NCBI GenBank assembly: GCA_046269235.1
Contig: JBJZOS010000001.1
Coordinates: forward strand, 597,655 to 661,654
Length of the DNA stretch: 64,000 nucleotides
From: Soonwooa sp032078105
GTDB lineage: Bacteria; Bacteroidota; Bacteroidia; Flavobacteriales; Weeksellaceae
Direction: 5' to 3'
Part shown: piece after piece, positions 35,305 to 43,482 of the stretch
Position numbering within the stretch: position 1 is the stretch's first letter
Layout: each line of letters opens with the position of its first letter
Notes under the pieces: model-generated
What the model was told of the DNA's origin: nothing
What the model saw: the letters and a program-made list of their open reading frames with translations, nothing else
The model's database searches: none
Program-made: the position numbers and the translations under genes

Positions 35305-36126
35305 ATGTCTTTACAGGAATTAAAAGAAACAATTGAAAAAGTATGGGAAAATAGAGAACTTCTAAAAGAGTCTCAATACACCGATGCGATTAGAAATGTT
35401 GTTGAAAAACTAGACCTAGGCGAGCTTCGTGTTGCAGAACCTACAGACAACGGATGGCAAGTTAACGAATGGGTGAAAAAAGCAGTGGTTCTTTATTTCC
35501 CAATCCAAACGATGGAGACCATTGAGGTTGGACCATTCGAATTCCATGATAAAATCCCTTTAAAGAAAAATTATGCTGAGAAAGGTGTAAGAGTAGTACC
35601 TCATGCGATTGCAAGACACGGAAGTTTTGTAGCGAGTGGTGTTATTATGATGCCGTCTTATGTTAACATCGGTGCTTATGTAGATAGTGGAACGATGGTT
35701 GACACTTGGGCTACAGTGGGTAGTTGTGCACAAATTGGTAAGAATGTTCACCTTTCTGGTGGTGTTGGTATCGGTGGTGTGTTAGAGCCTTTGCAGGCTG
35801 CACCGGTTATCATCGAGGACGACTGTTTCATCGGCTCTAGATGTATTGTTGTTGAAGGTGTACATGTGGAGAAAGAGGCGGTTTTGGGAGCAAATGTTGT
35901 ATTAACAGCTTCTACTAAAATTATCGATGTGACTGGCCCAGAACCAATTGAGATTAAAGGTCGTGTGCCTGCTCGTTCGGTTGTAATCCCTGGAAGTTAT
36001 ACTAAAAAATTCCCAGCAGGAGAATACCAAGTTCCTTGTGCATTGATTATTGGAAAAAGAAAAGAATCTACCGACAAGAAAACCTCTCTTAATGATGCTT
36101 TAAGAGAAAATAATGTAGCGGTTTAA
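35305..36126 (+). CDS. dapD: Tetrahydrodipicolinate N-succinyltransferase DapD
   Basis: The 273-residue enzyme transfers succinyl from succinyl-CoA to 2,3,4,5-tetrahydropyridine-2,6-dicarboxylate in the succinylase branch of lysine and diaminopimelate synthesis. The N-terminal helical domain is followed by a left-handed beta-helix of hexapeptide repeats, visible as MPSYVNIGAYVDSGTMVDTW and GGVGIGGVLEPLQAAP, with the conserved GSRCIVVEGV. Length is typical. It is the only lysine-biosynthesis gene in the window; the lysine-degrading pair lies 28 kb away. Confidence 0.95.
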   Translation: MSLQELKETIEKVWENRELLKESQYTDAIRNVVEKLDLGELRVAEPTDNGWQVNEWVKKAVVLYFPIQTMETIEVGPFEFHDKIPLKKNYAEKGVRVVPHAIARHGSFVASGVIMMPSYVNIGAYVDSGTMVDTWATVGSCAQIGKNVHLSGGVGIGGVLEPLQAAPVIIEDDCFIGSRCIVVEGVHVEKEAVLGANVVLTASTKIIDVTGPEPIEIKGRVPARSVVIPGSYTKKFPAGEYQVPCALIIGKRKESTDKKTSLNDALRENNVAV

Positions 36127-36136
36127 TATTTTTTAG

Positions 36137-36802
36137 ATGGCTATTCCAAAAAATATATTTCAAACTTTCAAAACGGGTAACCTACCATGGATTACCCGTT
36201 TTTATATATCGAGGATGAAGAAAAAAAATCCTGATTGGAATTATGAATTTTACGATGATGCAAGAATTCTAGATTTTTTTGAAAAAGAATTTCCACCCGA
36301 ATATCTGAAAGCCTACAAAAGCTTAACCATTGGTGCTGCCAAAGCAGATTTTTTCAGGTATGCTATTCTGTACAAAAAAGGAGGTTTGTATTTGGATATT
36401 GATAGTTATAATAAAACTCCTTTAAATCAATTTATAAAAGATGATGATGTTGCCATTGTAAGTCATGAAGGAAACCCTGGTTTGTACTGTCAATGGGCTT
36501 TAATTTCAGATAAAAATCATCCTTTTTTGAAGCGAACTTTAGAAAAAGTTTTAAACAATATTCAAACGCATCGTTATCCACATAATGTTCATTATACTAC
36601 CGGACCTACAGCGTATACAGAAGCGGTAAATGAGGTGTTAAAAGAACATCCACAAACGGCACATCGTTTTTTGGGAACCGATTTCCAAGGCCATCTTATT
36701 TTTAAATATAAACTGGGAAGAATTTTTCTCTACGGGAAAAAATCTGAACATTGGAAGAAAAAACAACATTCACAAGACATTATAAAACCATCTGAAGATT
36801 AA
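36137..36802 (+). CDS. Glycosyltransferase family 32 protein
   Basis: The 221-residue protein has the GT32 (OCH1-like) signature: IPKNIFQTFKTG at the N-terminus, NPDWNYEFYDD, an AAKADFFRYAILYKKGGLYLD stretch and the sugar-nucleotide-binding DxD motif DID at 87-89. It probably adds a hexose to a cell-surface polysaccharide or glycan. It starts 10 bp after dapD and is followed without a gap by a second glycosyltransferase. Confidence 0.88.
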   Translation: MAIPKNIFQTFKTGNLPWITRFYISRMKKKNPDWNYEFYDDARILDFFEKEFPPEYLKAYKSLTIGAAKADFFRYAILYKKGGLYLDIDSYNKTPLNQFIKDDDVAIVSHEGNPGLYCQWALISDKNHPFLKRTLEKVLNNIQTHRYPHNVHYTTGPTAYTEAVNEVLKEHPQTAHRFLGTDFQGHLIFKYKLGRIFLYGKKSEHWKKKQHSQDIIKPSED

Positions 36803-37906
36803 ATGAAAATCGCATACGACGCCAAACGTTTTTTTAATAACACTTCGGGACTGGGCAATTACTCGCGCGACCTTGTGAGGATGTTAGCAGCGTTTTTTCC
36901 AGAGAACAAATACATGCTTCTTGCAAAACGTGACAACGAACGTGGCAAAGCAATTCTTGAAAATCCATCGGTAAGTTTTAGTCCAATTTCTAAAGGAAAT
37001 ATGGCGCGTCAGATAAAGATGGGGAAGGATGCTCAGAATCTCGATGCAGATATCTTCCATGGCTTATCGGGCGAATTACCTTTAAAATGGAACAAAAAAC
37101 CCATTAAGAAAATTGTGACCATCCATGATTTGATATTTGTGCATTATCCCCAATTTTATTCCTTTTTTGATCGTAAAATTCATTTTTGGAAATTTAAAAA
37201 AGCAGCCCATTCTGCTGACAAAATCATCGCCATTTCGGAACAAACCAAACGCGATATTATTACATTTTTAAAAGTTCCGGAAGCTAAAATAGAAGTCATC
37301 TACCAAGGATGTCACGAAGCTTTTAAAACCGAAAAAACCTTAAAAGAACGTAATGCCGTTAAAATAAAATACAATCTACCCGAGCGTTTTGTACTGAATG
37401 TTGGTACCGTTGAAGAGCGAAAAAATCTTTTCTCTGTTGTTAAAGCCCTGAAAGGAACTGATATTCCGTTGGTTGTTGTGGGGCGAAAAACCAACTATGC
37501 AGACCAAATTTTAAGCTTTATTAAAAAAGAAAACATGACATTGCAGGTTCAGTTTTTGGAAGGCGTATCGATGGTCGAGTTGGCTTGCATTTATCAGTTG
37601 GCAGATATTTTTGTATATCCCAGTTTGTTCGAAGGTTTCGGTATTCCAATTATCGAAGCCCATTTTTCCAAAACGGCGGTTATCACCAGCAATACGAGTT
37701 GTCTTCCCGAGGCGGGCGGCAAAGATGCGGTCTATATCAATCCGCTGAATGTCGCTGACATCAAAGCCAAGATTAATTTCCTGTGGAACAACGCATCCGA
37801 AAGACAGCGCCGCGCCGAGAAGTCTTATGATTTTGCAGTGGCCAATTTTAGTGATGAAAAAATTGCTCATGATGTGATGAGGGTTTATCAATCCGTTATT
37901 AATTAG
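36803..37906 (+). CDS. Glycosyltransferase family 4 protein
   Basis: The 367-residue GT-B-fold protein has an N-terminal GSGNYSRDL-like acceptor loop (SGLGNYSRDLVRML), a central NVGTVEERKN segment opening the nucleotide-binding domain, and the GT4 motif EGFGIPIIEA with the E-x7-E pair. It begins with the ATG directly after the TAA of the GT32 gene, so the two are translationally coupled and likely act on the same glycan. The donor sugar cannot be told. Confidence 0.9.
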   Translation: MKIAYDAKRFFNNTSGLGNYSRDLVRMLAAFFPENKYMLLAKRDNERGKAILENPSVSFSPISKGNMARQIKMGKDAQNLDADIFHGLSGELPLKWNKKPIKKIVTIHDLIFVHYPQFYSFFDRKIHFWKFKKAAHSADKIIAISEQTKRDIITFLKVPEAKIEVIYQGCHEAFKTEKTLKERNAVKIKYNLPERFVLNVGTVEERKNLFSVVKALKGTDIPLVVVGRKTNYADQILSFIKKENMTLQVQFLEGVSMVELACIYQLADIFVYPSLFEGFGIPIIEAHFSKTAVITSNTSCLPEAGGKDAVYINPLNVADIKAKINFLWNNASERQRRAEKSYDFAVANFSDEKIAHDVMRVYQSVIN

Positions 37907-38240
37907 GTTTTTAAACTTCGGATTGATAGGCGATATCCAAGAATTTAGATACAGAAGCATTTTGACGTTCTGGATAGAAGTTTTGTGCTTCGCAAGTTGA
38001 AGTCTGCGGTTCTGTATATCAAAGTTTTGTTTATTAACCCCAAATTTGTTATTCATGACGACAACTTTGGGGTGTGTGACGTCAAAATTGACGTGCAGAA
38101 CGTCAAAGTTTCGGAGTATTACCGCAATGCAATAGTACAAGACGTCAACACTAAGCTAGGTAAGCCCAACCGATAGGTGTATGATAGGATGACAATCGTT
38201 TGTAAGCTGATAAGTGTATATTATAAGCTTGCTGGATAAA
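37907..38240. other. Intergenic region with short GACGTC-type repeats
   Basis: This stretch has no supported gene. It carries several copies of a GACGTC/TTGACGT core (for example near 37962, 38078, 38088, 38101 and 38141) and an imperfect hairpin with an 8-bp perfect outer stem (38037-38044 with 38066-38073). Both strands read open frames of low-complexity, repeat-like residues, which is a by-product of the repeats. It may be decayed repeat-protein DNA or an intergenic repeat. Confidence 0.35.
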
Positions 38241-38276
38241 AAACGGCGCCCGAAGCTATAGCTTCGGGCGCCGTTT
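38241..38276. terminator. 36-bp perfect GC-rich palindrome, probable bidirectional terminator
   Basis: The two 18-bp halves (38241-38258 and 38259-38276) are exactly complementary with no spacer. The core is very rich in G and C and ends in AAA/TTT, with more A residues before it. It lies at the end of the minus-strand gene 38286-38762 and can also stop transcription from the glycosyltransferases. In RNA the innermost bases would open to form the loop. Confidence 0.7.
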
Positions 38277-38285
38277 ATGTTAACC

Positions 38286-38762
38286 TTAAGTTGTTGGGGG
38301 GCTCTCTTGTGATGTTCTGCTGAAGAACTGTTTCAGCTCGTTAACCTTCACTTCATAACCACTTGTATTGGTGCCCAATTTATAATTGCTGTAGGCATAG
38401 TCGGTAAGAGCATCTTGGTAGTTGTCGTAGTCGTGGAGGATTTTTGCATTCTTTAGGTTGGTTATCAGGGCTTCCATTCTTGCGATAAGGGCTTCATAGT
38501 TTTGTCGGGAGGTGTAGTCTTTTTCGTACTCTGTCCAGTCGATATCCTGGGCACTTAGCTGTGGTGCGTTGTTGTGAAAGTCGTAGACTTTGTTAACAAA
38601 TAGTTTGTTTTGCTCGTTAATACTGCCATACTTTTTGCGCTCGTCAGCAGATAGATTCACTTGGATGTCTTGTAGGCTGGCTTCTAGAGCTGTTAGTGCA
38701 TCTTTGGCATCTGTTAATTGGGCAGCAGTTAGGTGTTTGTTGTTAAGGTGAGATAGTCCCAT
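38286..38762 (-). CDS. Unrecognised helical protein, possibly iron-regulated
   Basis: The 158-residue soluble protein is predicted almost wholly helical with no signal peptide. The N-terminus (MGLSHLNNKHLTAAQLTDAKDAL) and the central YEKDYTSRQNYEALIARMEAL repeat-like helices suggest a helical bundle. I do not recognise the family. A 22-bp palindrome resembling a Fur box lies about 70 bp upstream of its start, so it may respond to iron. It ends at the 36-bp palindrome. Confidence 0.65.
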   Translation of the reverse strand: MGLSHLNNKHLTAAQLTDAKDALTALEASLQDIQVNLSADERKKYGSINEQNKLFVNKVYDFHNNAPQLSAQDIDWTEYEKDYTSRQNYEALIARMEALITNLKNAKILHDYDNYQDALTDYAYSNYKLGTNTSGYEVKVNELKQFFSRTSQESPPTT

Positions 38763-38832
38763 AATCTTGTGTTTTTTAATTGGTTGTTAATTATTTTAAT
38801 TGCTTTTAACTAAGTTAAAACTATTCTTCATT

Positions 38833-38854
38833 AAAAATGATAATTATCATTTTT
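38833..38854. promoter_or_regulatory. Fur-box-like palindrome
   Basis: A 22-bp perfect palindrome is centred on AATGATAATTATCATT. It resembles the Fur consensus (repeats of GATAAT/ATTATC). It lies in the upstream region of the minus-strand gene starting at 38762. Its AT-rich outer part adds little information, so the assignment rests on the 16-bp core. Confidence 0.45.
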
Positions 38855-38895
38855 TTTTTGTTTTGTTATCATGTTTAAGATTTTATTTATGTTAA

Positions 38896-39006
38896 AAAGA
38901 TGATGGAAAGTTTAACTTGCAACGCATCACTACAGAAAATGGTGTAACCAAAGTGACCATTATAGAAAAAAATGGCAGTACAGCAACGACAACAGAATGT
39001 TTCTAA
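38896..39006 (+). pseudogene. C-terminal gene fragment before the DUF6705-like gene
   Basis: A 36-codon open stretch without a start codon reads like a natural protein C-terminus (GKFNLQRITTENGVTKVTII) and stops at 39004-39006, 11 bp before the next gene. An in-frame TAA directly precedes it. It is probably the 3' remnant of a lost gene of the same operon. Confidence 0.35.
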
Positions 39007-39017
39007 TATAGAATAAT

Positions 39018-39617
39018 ATGAAAAATATAATTATACTACTAAGTCTTATTTTAGCGATCTCATGCAAAGGACAACAAACCTATCCTCTAAAAACAGATTA
39101 TACAGAGCATCCAAATTATGTGTATCTAAAAGATACCAATAATGAGCTACAAACTTTTGTAGGAACCTATGAAGCCAATTTTGAAGGAAAAAAAATAACA
39201 TTATATATCACAAAGCACACTAAAAAACTCTTAGATAGAATATCAATTTTCTATAAAGATGTTTTGATAGCCAATTATGTTGTAAAAGATGCACAGGGCA
39301 ATGTGCTAAAAGACAGTCGAACAATAGAATTTAGTTCCGAGCAGTTGCAAGATCTAATTTTAAGTTTTTGGGTAGAAGATGCTGGTAAAAAATTGTTAAT
39401 GAGTTATGGTGGTGTTAATTGTAATGTTGGTAATGGTTATGTTTACCTAACAAAACTCAATGTTAATCAGCTTTCTTGGAAGTATATATCCAGCTCTACT
39501 ATCCTCACTAATGATAACTGTCCCCCAGGCACCGATATAAAAGTCTATCTACCCAAGACAAAAGATCTTATCTTTACAAAAGTGTCGTCTGTTGGCGGAG
39601 GTGTGGTTAGAGAGTAG
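39018..39617 (+). CDS. Small lipoprotein, probable DUF6705 family
   Basis: The 199-residue protein has a lipoprotein signal (MKNIIILLSLILAISC), then the stretch YPLKTDYTEHPNYVYLKDTNNEL and a beta-rich body with GTYEANFEGKKITLYI. This agrees with the DUF6705 lipoproteins I recall from Chryseobacterium, often found in tandem families. Function unknown. The family call is from memory. Confidence 0.65.
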   Translation: MKNIIILLSLILAISCKGQQTYPLKTDYTEHPNYVYLKDTNNELQTFVGTYEANFEGKKITLYITKHTKKLLDRISIFYKDVLIANYVVKDAQGNVLKDSRTIEFSSEQLQDLILSFWVEDAGKKLLMSYGGVNCNVGNGYVYLTKLNVNQLSWKYISSSTILTNDNCPPGTDIKVYLPKTKDLIFTKVSSVGGGVVRE

Positions 39618-39788
39618 TTTTATATAAAAAGGCTGTCACACAGGCTTATGTCATTGGCTACGCCAAATCTTCGATTTCCGAGGCACAAGAAATCTTAAGA
39701 AATCAATTCATAAATTAGATTTCTCATGACTTATGTTTCATAATAAATGACCATAGGAACTGAGGAAGAATTTAGAAAATACATTATA

Positions 39789-39815
39789 AAAAAGCAGTCA
39801 ATAAGACTGCTTTTT
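39789..39815 (-). terminator. Terminator of the YggS-type gene
   Basis: An 11-bp perfect stem (39789-39799 with 39805-39815) has a 5-nt loop and A/T runs on both sides. It lies 3 bp past the stop of the minus-strand gene at 39818 and could also serve the lipoprotein gene. Confidence 0.8.
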
Positions 39816-39817
39816 AT

Positions 39818-40471
39818 TTAATAAATCCTTTGTCCAAAAATCGCAGAACCGACTCGCACAGAATTCGCGCCACATTCGATAGCGAGAGGGAAGTCGTCGC
39901 TCATCCCCATGGATAGGACGTCTAATTTTTTTTGCATCGACAATTGGTCGAATAATCTTTTTAAGAACGAAAATTCTCTTTTGACTTGCTCTTTATCATC
40001 AACAAAACTCGCCATTCCCATTAGTCCAACAATGTCAATATTTGGGAATTCACCTTGAAGATATTTTAAAAATAATTCTTTAGCTTCTGAAACTTCGAGA
40101 CCTGTTTTGGTATCTTCTTCAGCGATTTTGATTTGTAGCAGAACCTTTATTGTGCGATCCTTTTTCGCAGCTTGTTTGTTGATTTCAATAAGTAATTTTT
40201 CGCTGTCAACACTTTGTATCATTGCTACAAATGGGGCAATATATTTCACCTTGTTGGTTTGCAAATGCCCAATTAAATGCCATTCGATATCCGACGGAAG
40301 ATTGGGTTGTTTTTCCATCATTTCTTGGACTTTGTTTTCTCCAAAAATGCGTTGCCCCAGATGATAGACTTCGTGGATTTTTTCAATTGGATGATTCTTA
40401 GAAACCGCGACCAAAGTGACATCCTCTGGAAGTTGAGATTTGATATGTTGGTATTGTTCTTTAATAGACAT
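39818..40471 (-). CDS. YggS-family PLP homeostasis protein
   Basis: The 217-residue single-domain PLP-binding protein has an alanine-racemase-like barrel. The PLP lysine is in LVAVSKNHP (Lys25 from the ATG used). Further family motifs are FGENKVQEM, WHLIGHLQTNK, GLMGM and LSMGMSDDFPLAI, followed by VRVGSAIFG. These proteins buffer pyridoxal phosphate and have no known enzymatic reaction. I prefer the ATG at 40471 over the TTG at 40480. It is the last of three minus-strand genes that may share a transcript. Confidence 0.92.
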   Translation of the reverse strand: MSIKEQYQHIKSQLPEDVTLVAVSKNHPIEKIHEVYHLGQRIFGENKVQEMMEKQPNLPSDIEWHLIGHLQTNKVKYIAPFVAMIQSVDSEKLLIEINKQAAKKDRTIKVLLQIKIAEEDTKTGLEVSEAKELFLKYLQGEFPNIDIVGLMGMASFVDDKEQVKREFSFLKRLFDQLSMQKKLDVLSMGMSDDFPLAIECGANSVRVGSAIFGQRIY

Positions 40472-40516
40472 TTTTTGCAAGTTATGAGTTATTATTTTTT
40501 TTGTCTAAAACCTGAT

Positions 40517-42031
40517 TTAATATTTATTTTGAAGGTTAACGGTTTCATAAAGGTCTTTTCGACGATCGTTCATGACTTGTACTGCGCCGTTGTAATGCAA
40601 TTCTTTTAACAGATTAAGATCGACATCGACAATTAAAGTCATTTCGGTATTAGGTGTGGCTTCACCTTTTGTAGCATTAGAAGGAAATGCAAAATCGGAC
40701 GGCGTGAAAACGGCTGCTTGCCCAAATTGTATATCCATATTGCTAACACCAGGTAGGTTACCAACGCAACCGGTTATAGCCACGTAACATTCGTTTTCGA
40801 TGGCACGAGCAGCTGCGCAATTTCTAACTCTTGTGTAGGCGTTTTGCGTATCTGTCAAGTAAGGTACAAATAAAATCTTCATGCCTTGATCAGCAAGAAT
40901 CCTAGGTAGTTCTGGGAATTCGACATCATAACAAATTACAATACCAATTTTTCCGCAATCGGTGTCAATAACTTTTATCTCGTTACCACCTTGCATTCCG
41001 TAATAGCGTCTTTCGTTAGGTGTAATATGGATTTTTCGATATTCGTCGATTTTTCCATCGCGGTGGCAAAGATAACTGGCATTAAACATTTTGCCATCTT
41101 CCATGATTGGCATACTCCCCGAAATGATATTCACGTTGTAGCTAACGGCGTATTCCGAAATTTTATTTCGAATTTCTTCTGTCATTTCGGCAAGCTTTTC
41201 CATTGCTTCACGCTCATGCATGTGGTTAAACTGCGCCAACAGAGGCGTGTTAAACAATTCTGGGAATACACAGAAATCGGACTCATAACTTCCCAAAACA
41301 TCAACAAAGAATTCAACTTGTTGATAAAAAGCTTCGATATCTTTGAAGTGACGCATTTGCCATTGTACCAAACCTAGTCGGATAACGCTATCTTGCATCG
41401 TATTCTTTTTGGACGTGTAGTAGATGTTATTCCATTGTAGAAGAACTGCATATTCTTTGGATTCCACATCACCTTTTAGATAACCTTTTAATATTTTTAA
41501 AGGAGAAAAGTTATTTGATAATTGGAAGCTAAGGACTGGATCGTAGATTTCTTTTAATCTAACTTTTTTGATGTATTCGCGAGGAGATAACTCATTGCTA
41601 TACAGGTGATAATTTGGGATTCTTCCACCTATGATGATGGATTTTAGATTTTTAATTTCGCATAATTCTTTACGCGCATCGTATAATCTTCGGCCAAGTC
41701 TTAATGTACGATATTCTGGATCGACAAAAACTTCAATACCATAAAGTGTATTACCTATATTACTATGCGTGTTAAAGCTCTCTTGCCCTGTAATCTCGTC
41801 ATAGGTATGTTGGTCTCCAAAAATCTCATATTGTACAACGATAGAGAGTGCAGCAGCAACCAATTTTCCGTCAACTGTAATACACAACTGCCCTTCAGGA
41901 AAGATAGAAGTTAATTTTTGGATATTGCGTTTTGTCCACACATTATCTTCAATATCGGGATACGCATTTTGCATGGCTGTTGCCAATTCGTCGTAATCGT
42001 CTATCGAAAGTTTTCTAATATCTACTTGCAT
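40517..42031 (-). CDS. GNAT acetyltransferase / nitrilase-family hydrolase fusion
   Basis: The 504-residue protein joins an N-terminal GNAT domain (about 1-200; EVFVDPEYRTLRLGRRLYDARKEL is the acetyl-CoA loop) to a carbon-nitrogen hydrolase domain. The hydrolase triad is visible as Glu in FCVFPELFNTP, Lys in YRKIHITPNE and Cys in IGIVICYDVEFPELPR. This fusion is a known family in Bacteroidota and other bacteria, but the substrate is not established. It lies 10 bp after the MATE gene and 46 bp before the YggS-type gene. Confidence 0.88.
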   Translation of the reverse strand: MQVDIRKLSIDDYDELATAMQNAYPDIEDNVWTKRNIQKLTSIFPEGQLCITVDGKLVAAALSIVVQYEIFGDQHTYDEITGQESFNTHSNIGNTLYGIEVFVDPEYRTLRLGRRLYDARKELCEIKNLKSIIIGGRIPNYHLYSNELSPREYIKKVRLKEIYDPVLSFQLSNNFSPLKILKGYLKGDVESKEYAVLLQWNNIYYTSKKNTMQDSVIRLGLVQWQMRHFKDIEAFYQQVEFFVDVLGSYESDFCVFPELFNTPLLAQFNHMHEREAMEKLAEMTEEIRNKISEYAVSYNVNIISGSMPIMEDGKMFNASYLCHRDGKIDEYRKIHITPNERRYYGMQGGNEIKVIDTDCGKIGIVICYDVEFPELPRILADQGMKILFVPYLTDTQNAYTRVRNCAAARAIENECYVAITGCVGNLPGVSNMDIQFGQAAVFTPSDFAFPSNATKGEATPNTEMTLIVDVDLNLLKELHYNGAVQVMNDRRKDLYETVNLQNKY

Positions 42032-42040
42032 ATTGTGTTT

Positions 42041-43408
42041 TTAAATATTTGATTTTGAATGAATTAATCGCGATGAAAGTTTTAAAAATCTTGTCACCAA
42101 AAGTACAGCTGAGATCGTCAGCCCAATTCCTAAAGCAATCCACATACCGAGTGCGCCCATTTTCTGAACATAACATAAATAATAACCCAATGGAATTGTA
42201 AAAATCCAATATGCTATAAAGGTAATAATGCTTGGGACTTTGACATCTTGTATGCCTCTCAATGCGCCTAATGTTGCTACCTGGATACCGTCTGACAATT
42301 GGAAAAGTGCGGCGATTATTAATAATTGTGATGCTAAAGTAATAACTTCAACATCGCTTTCTTTCGTGAAAAAATGTGGCAAAATATCTCTAAAGCTAAT
42401 AAAGATTAAACCACAAAATATCATAAAGAGAAATGCCATTTTAAGATTGTTGATTCCTACTTTTCTTAAACCTACAAAATCATGATTTCCTAGTCGATTA
42501 CCAATCATAACGGTTGATGCAACGCTAAAACCAATACAAAGATTAAACGTAAACGATGCCATCGACAAGGCAATTTGGTGTGATGCGATATCTTTAGCAC
42601 TTATTAATCCACAAATAAAAGCGGCACCCGCAAAAGCCGTTACTTCGAAAAACATCTGTAAAGCGGTTGGTAGTCCAAGTTTAATCATTTTATTAAACAT
42701 AGACTTGCTGAACTCCGATATTTTAAGACTAAACTCTTTAACATAGCGTTTTGTTTTTGGTTCATTTACCATCACAAAATAAAGGAAAACCACCATAAAG
42801 ACTCTCGCAATTAAAGTGGCTAACGCCGATCCTTGAACGCCCATTGCAGGAAGTCCGAACATACCTTTTATGAAAACATAATTTAGAATGACATTAATGA
42901 TATTTGCAAGAATTGTGGCTTTGGTAACACCAATAGTATAGCTAAGACCTTCCGAAACTTCGCGCAACGTTTGGAACATCATGAAAGGTATCATGCTAAT
43001 TGCCATTATGTGCAAAAAGTCAATGGTATCAGGTATGATTTCCCTTGGTTGATCCATGTGATAGAGCAGTGGAAGTGCTAACATTAAAGTTAACATCAAT
43101 ATAATCCCAACGGTCATATTAATGACAAATCCGTGACGAAAAACATTATTAATAATCGAATGTTTTTCTTGCGTTTTCGCTTCCGATACCAAAGGCGGAA
43201 TTGCAAAAGAAAATCCTAATGCCAATACAAATATCGAAAAGAATACAGCATTTCCCAACGACACCGAAGCTAATGCCTGCGAGCCAAGCAACTTGCCTAC
43301 AATAATGTTGTCGAACAAGTTAACAGAAACTTGTCCCACTTGCGTCAACATTACAGGTAATGCTAAGGTTAAAGATTCGCGCGTGTATTTTAAGTCAAGA
43401 AACTTCAT
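42041..43408 (-). CDS. MATE family efflux transporter
   Basis: The 455-residue inner-membrane protein has about twelve helices in two homologous halves. The N-terminal ALPVMLTQVGQVSVNLFDNIIVGKLLG motif is typical of MATE exporters. The family pumps drugs or metabolites out using Na+ or H+ gradients. It is probably cotranscribed with the GNAT-nitrilase and YggS-type genes; there is no regulator next to it. Confidence 0.92.
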   Translation of the reverse strand: MKFLDLKYTRESLTLALPVMLTQVGQVSVNLFDNIIVGKLLGSQALASVSLGNAVFFSIFVLALGFSFAIPPLVSEAKTQEKHSIINNVFRHGFVINMTVGIILMLTLMLALPLLYHMDQPREIIPDTIDFLHIMAISMIPFMMFQTLREVSEGLSYTIGVTKATILANIINVILNYVFIKGMFGLPAMGVQGSALATLIARVFMVVFLYFVMVNEPKTKRYVKEFSLKISEFSKSMFNKMIKLGLPTALQMFFEVTAFAGAAFICGLISAKDIASHQIALSMASFTFNLCIGFSVASTVMIGNRLGNHDFVGLRKVGINNLKMAFLFMIFCGLIFISFRDILPHFFTKESDVEVITLASQLLIIAALFQLSDGIQVATLGALRGIQDVKVPSIITFIAYWIFTIPLGYYLCYVQKMGALGMWIALGIGLTISAVLLVTRFLKLSSRLIHSKSNI

Positions 43409-43433
43409 ATCTTATTAAATTTTTTAAAACAAA

Positions 43434-43462
43434 AAACCGCAGATTTTAAAGTTCTGCGGTTT
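43434..43462 (-). terminator. Terminator after the sigma-54 response regulator
   Basis: A 10-bp perfect stem (43434-43443 with 43453-43462) has a 9-nt loop. Read on the minus strand it ends in a T run, so it terminates the response regulator gene before the MATE gene starts. Confidence 0.8.
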
Positions 43463-43482
43463 CCTTAGAATATTAAAATCGT

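Noticed and set aside
37511..38140. Minus-strand open frame of 209 codons
   Set aside because: It runs through the end of the GT4 gene on the other strand and continues into repeat DNA; the residues are repetitive and fit no family.
37985..38176. Plus-strand 63-codon ORF in the intergenic repeat region
   Set aside because: It consists of repeat-derived residues with no start context or homologous look.
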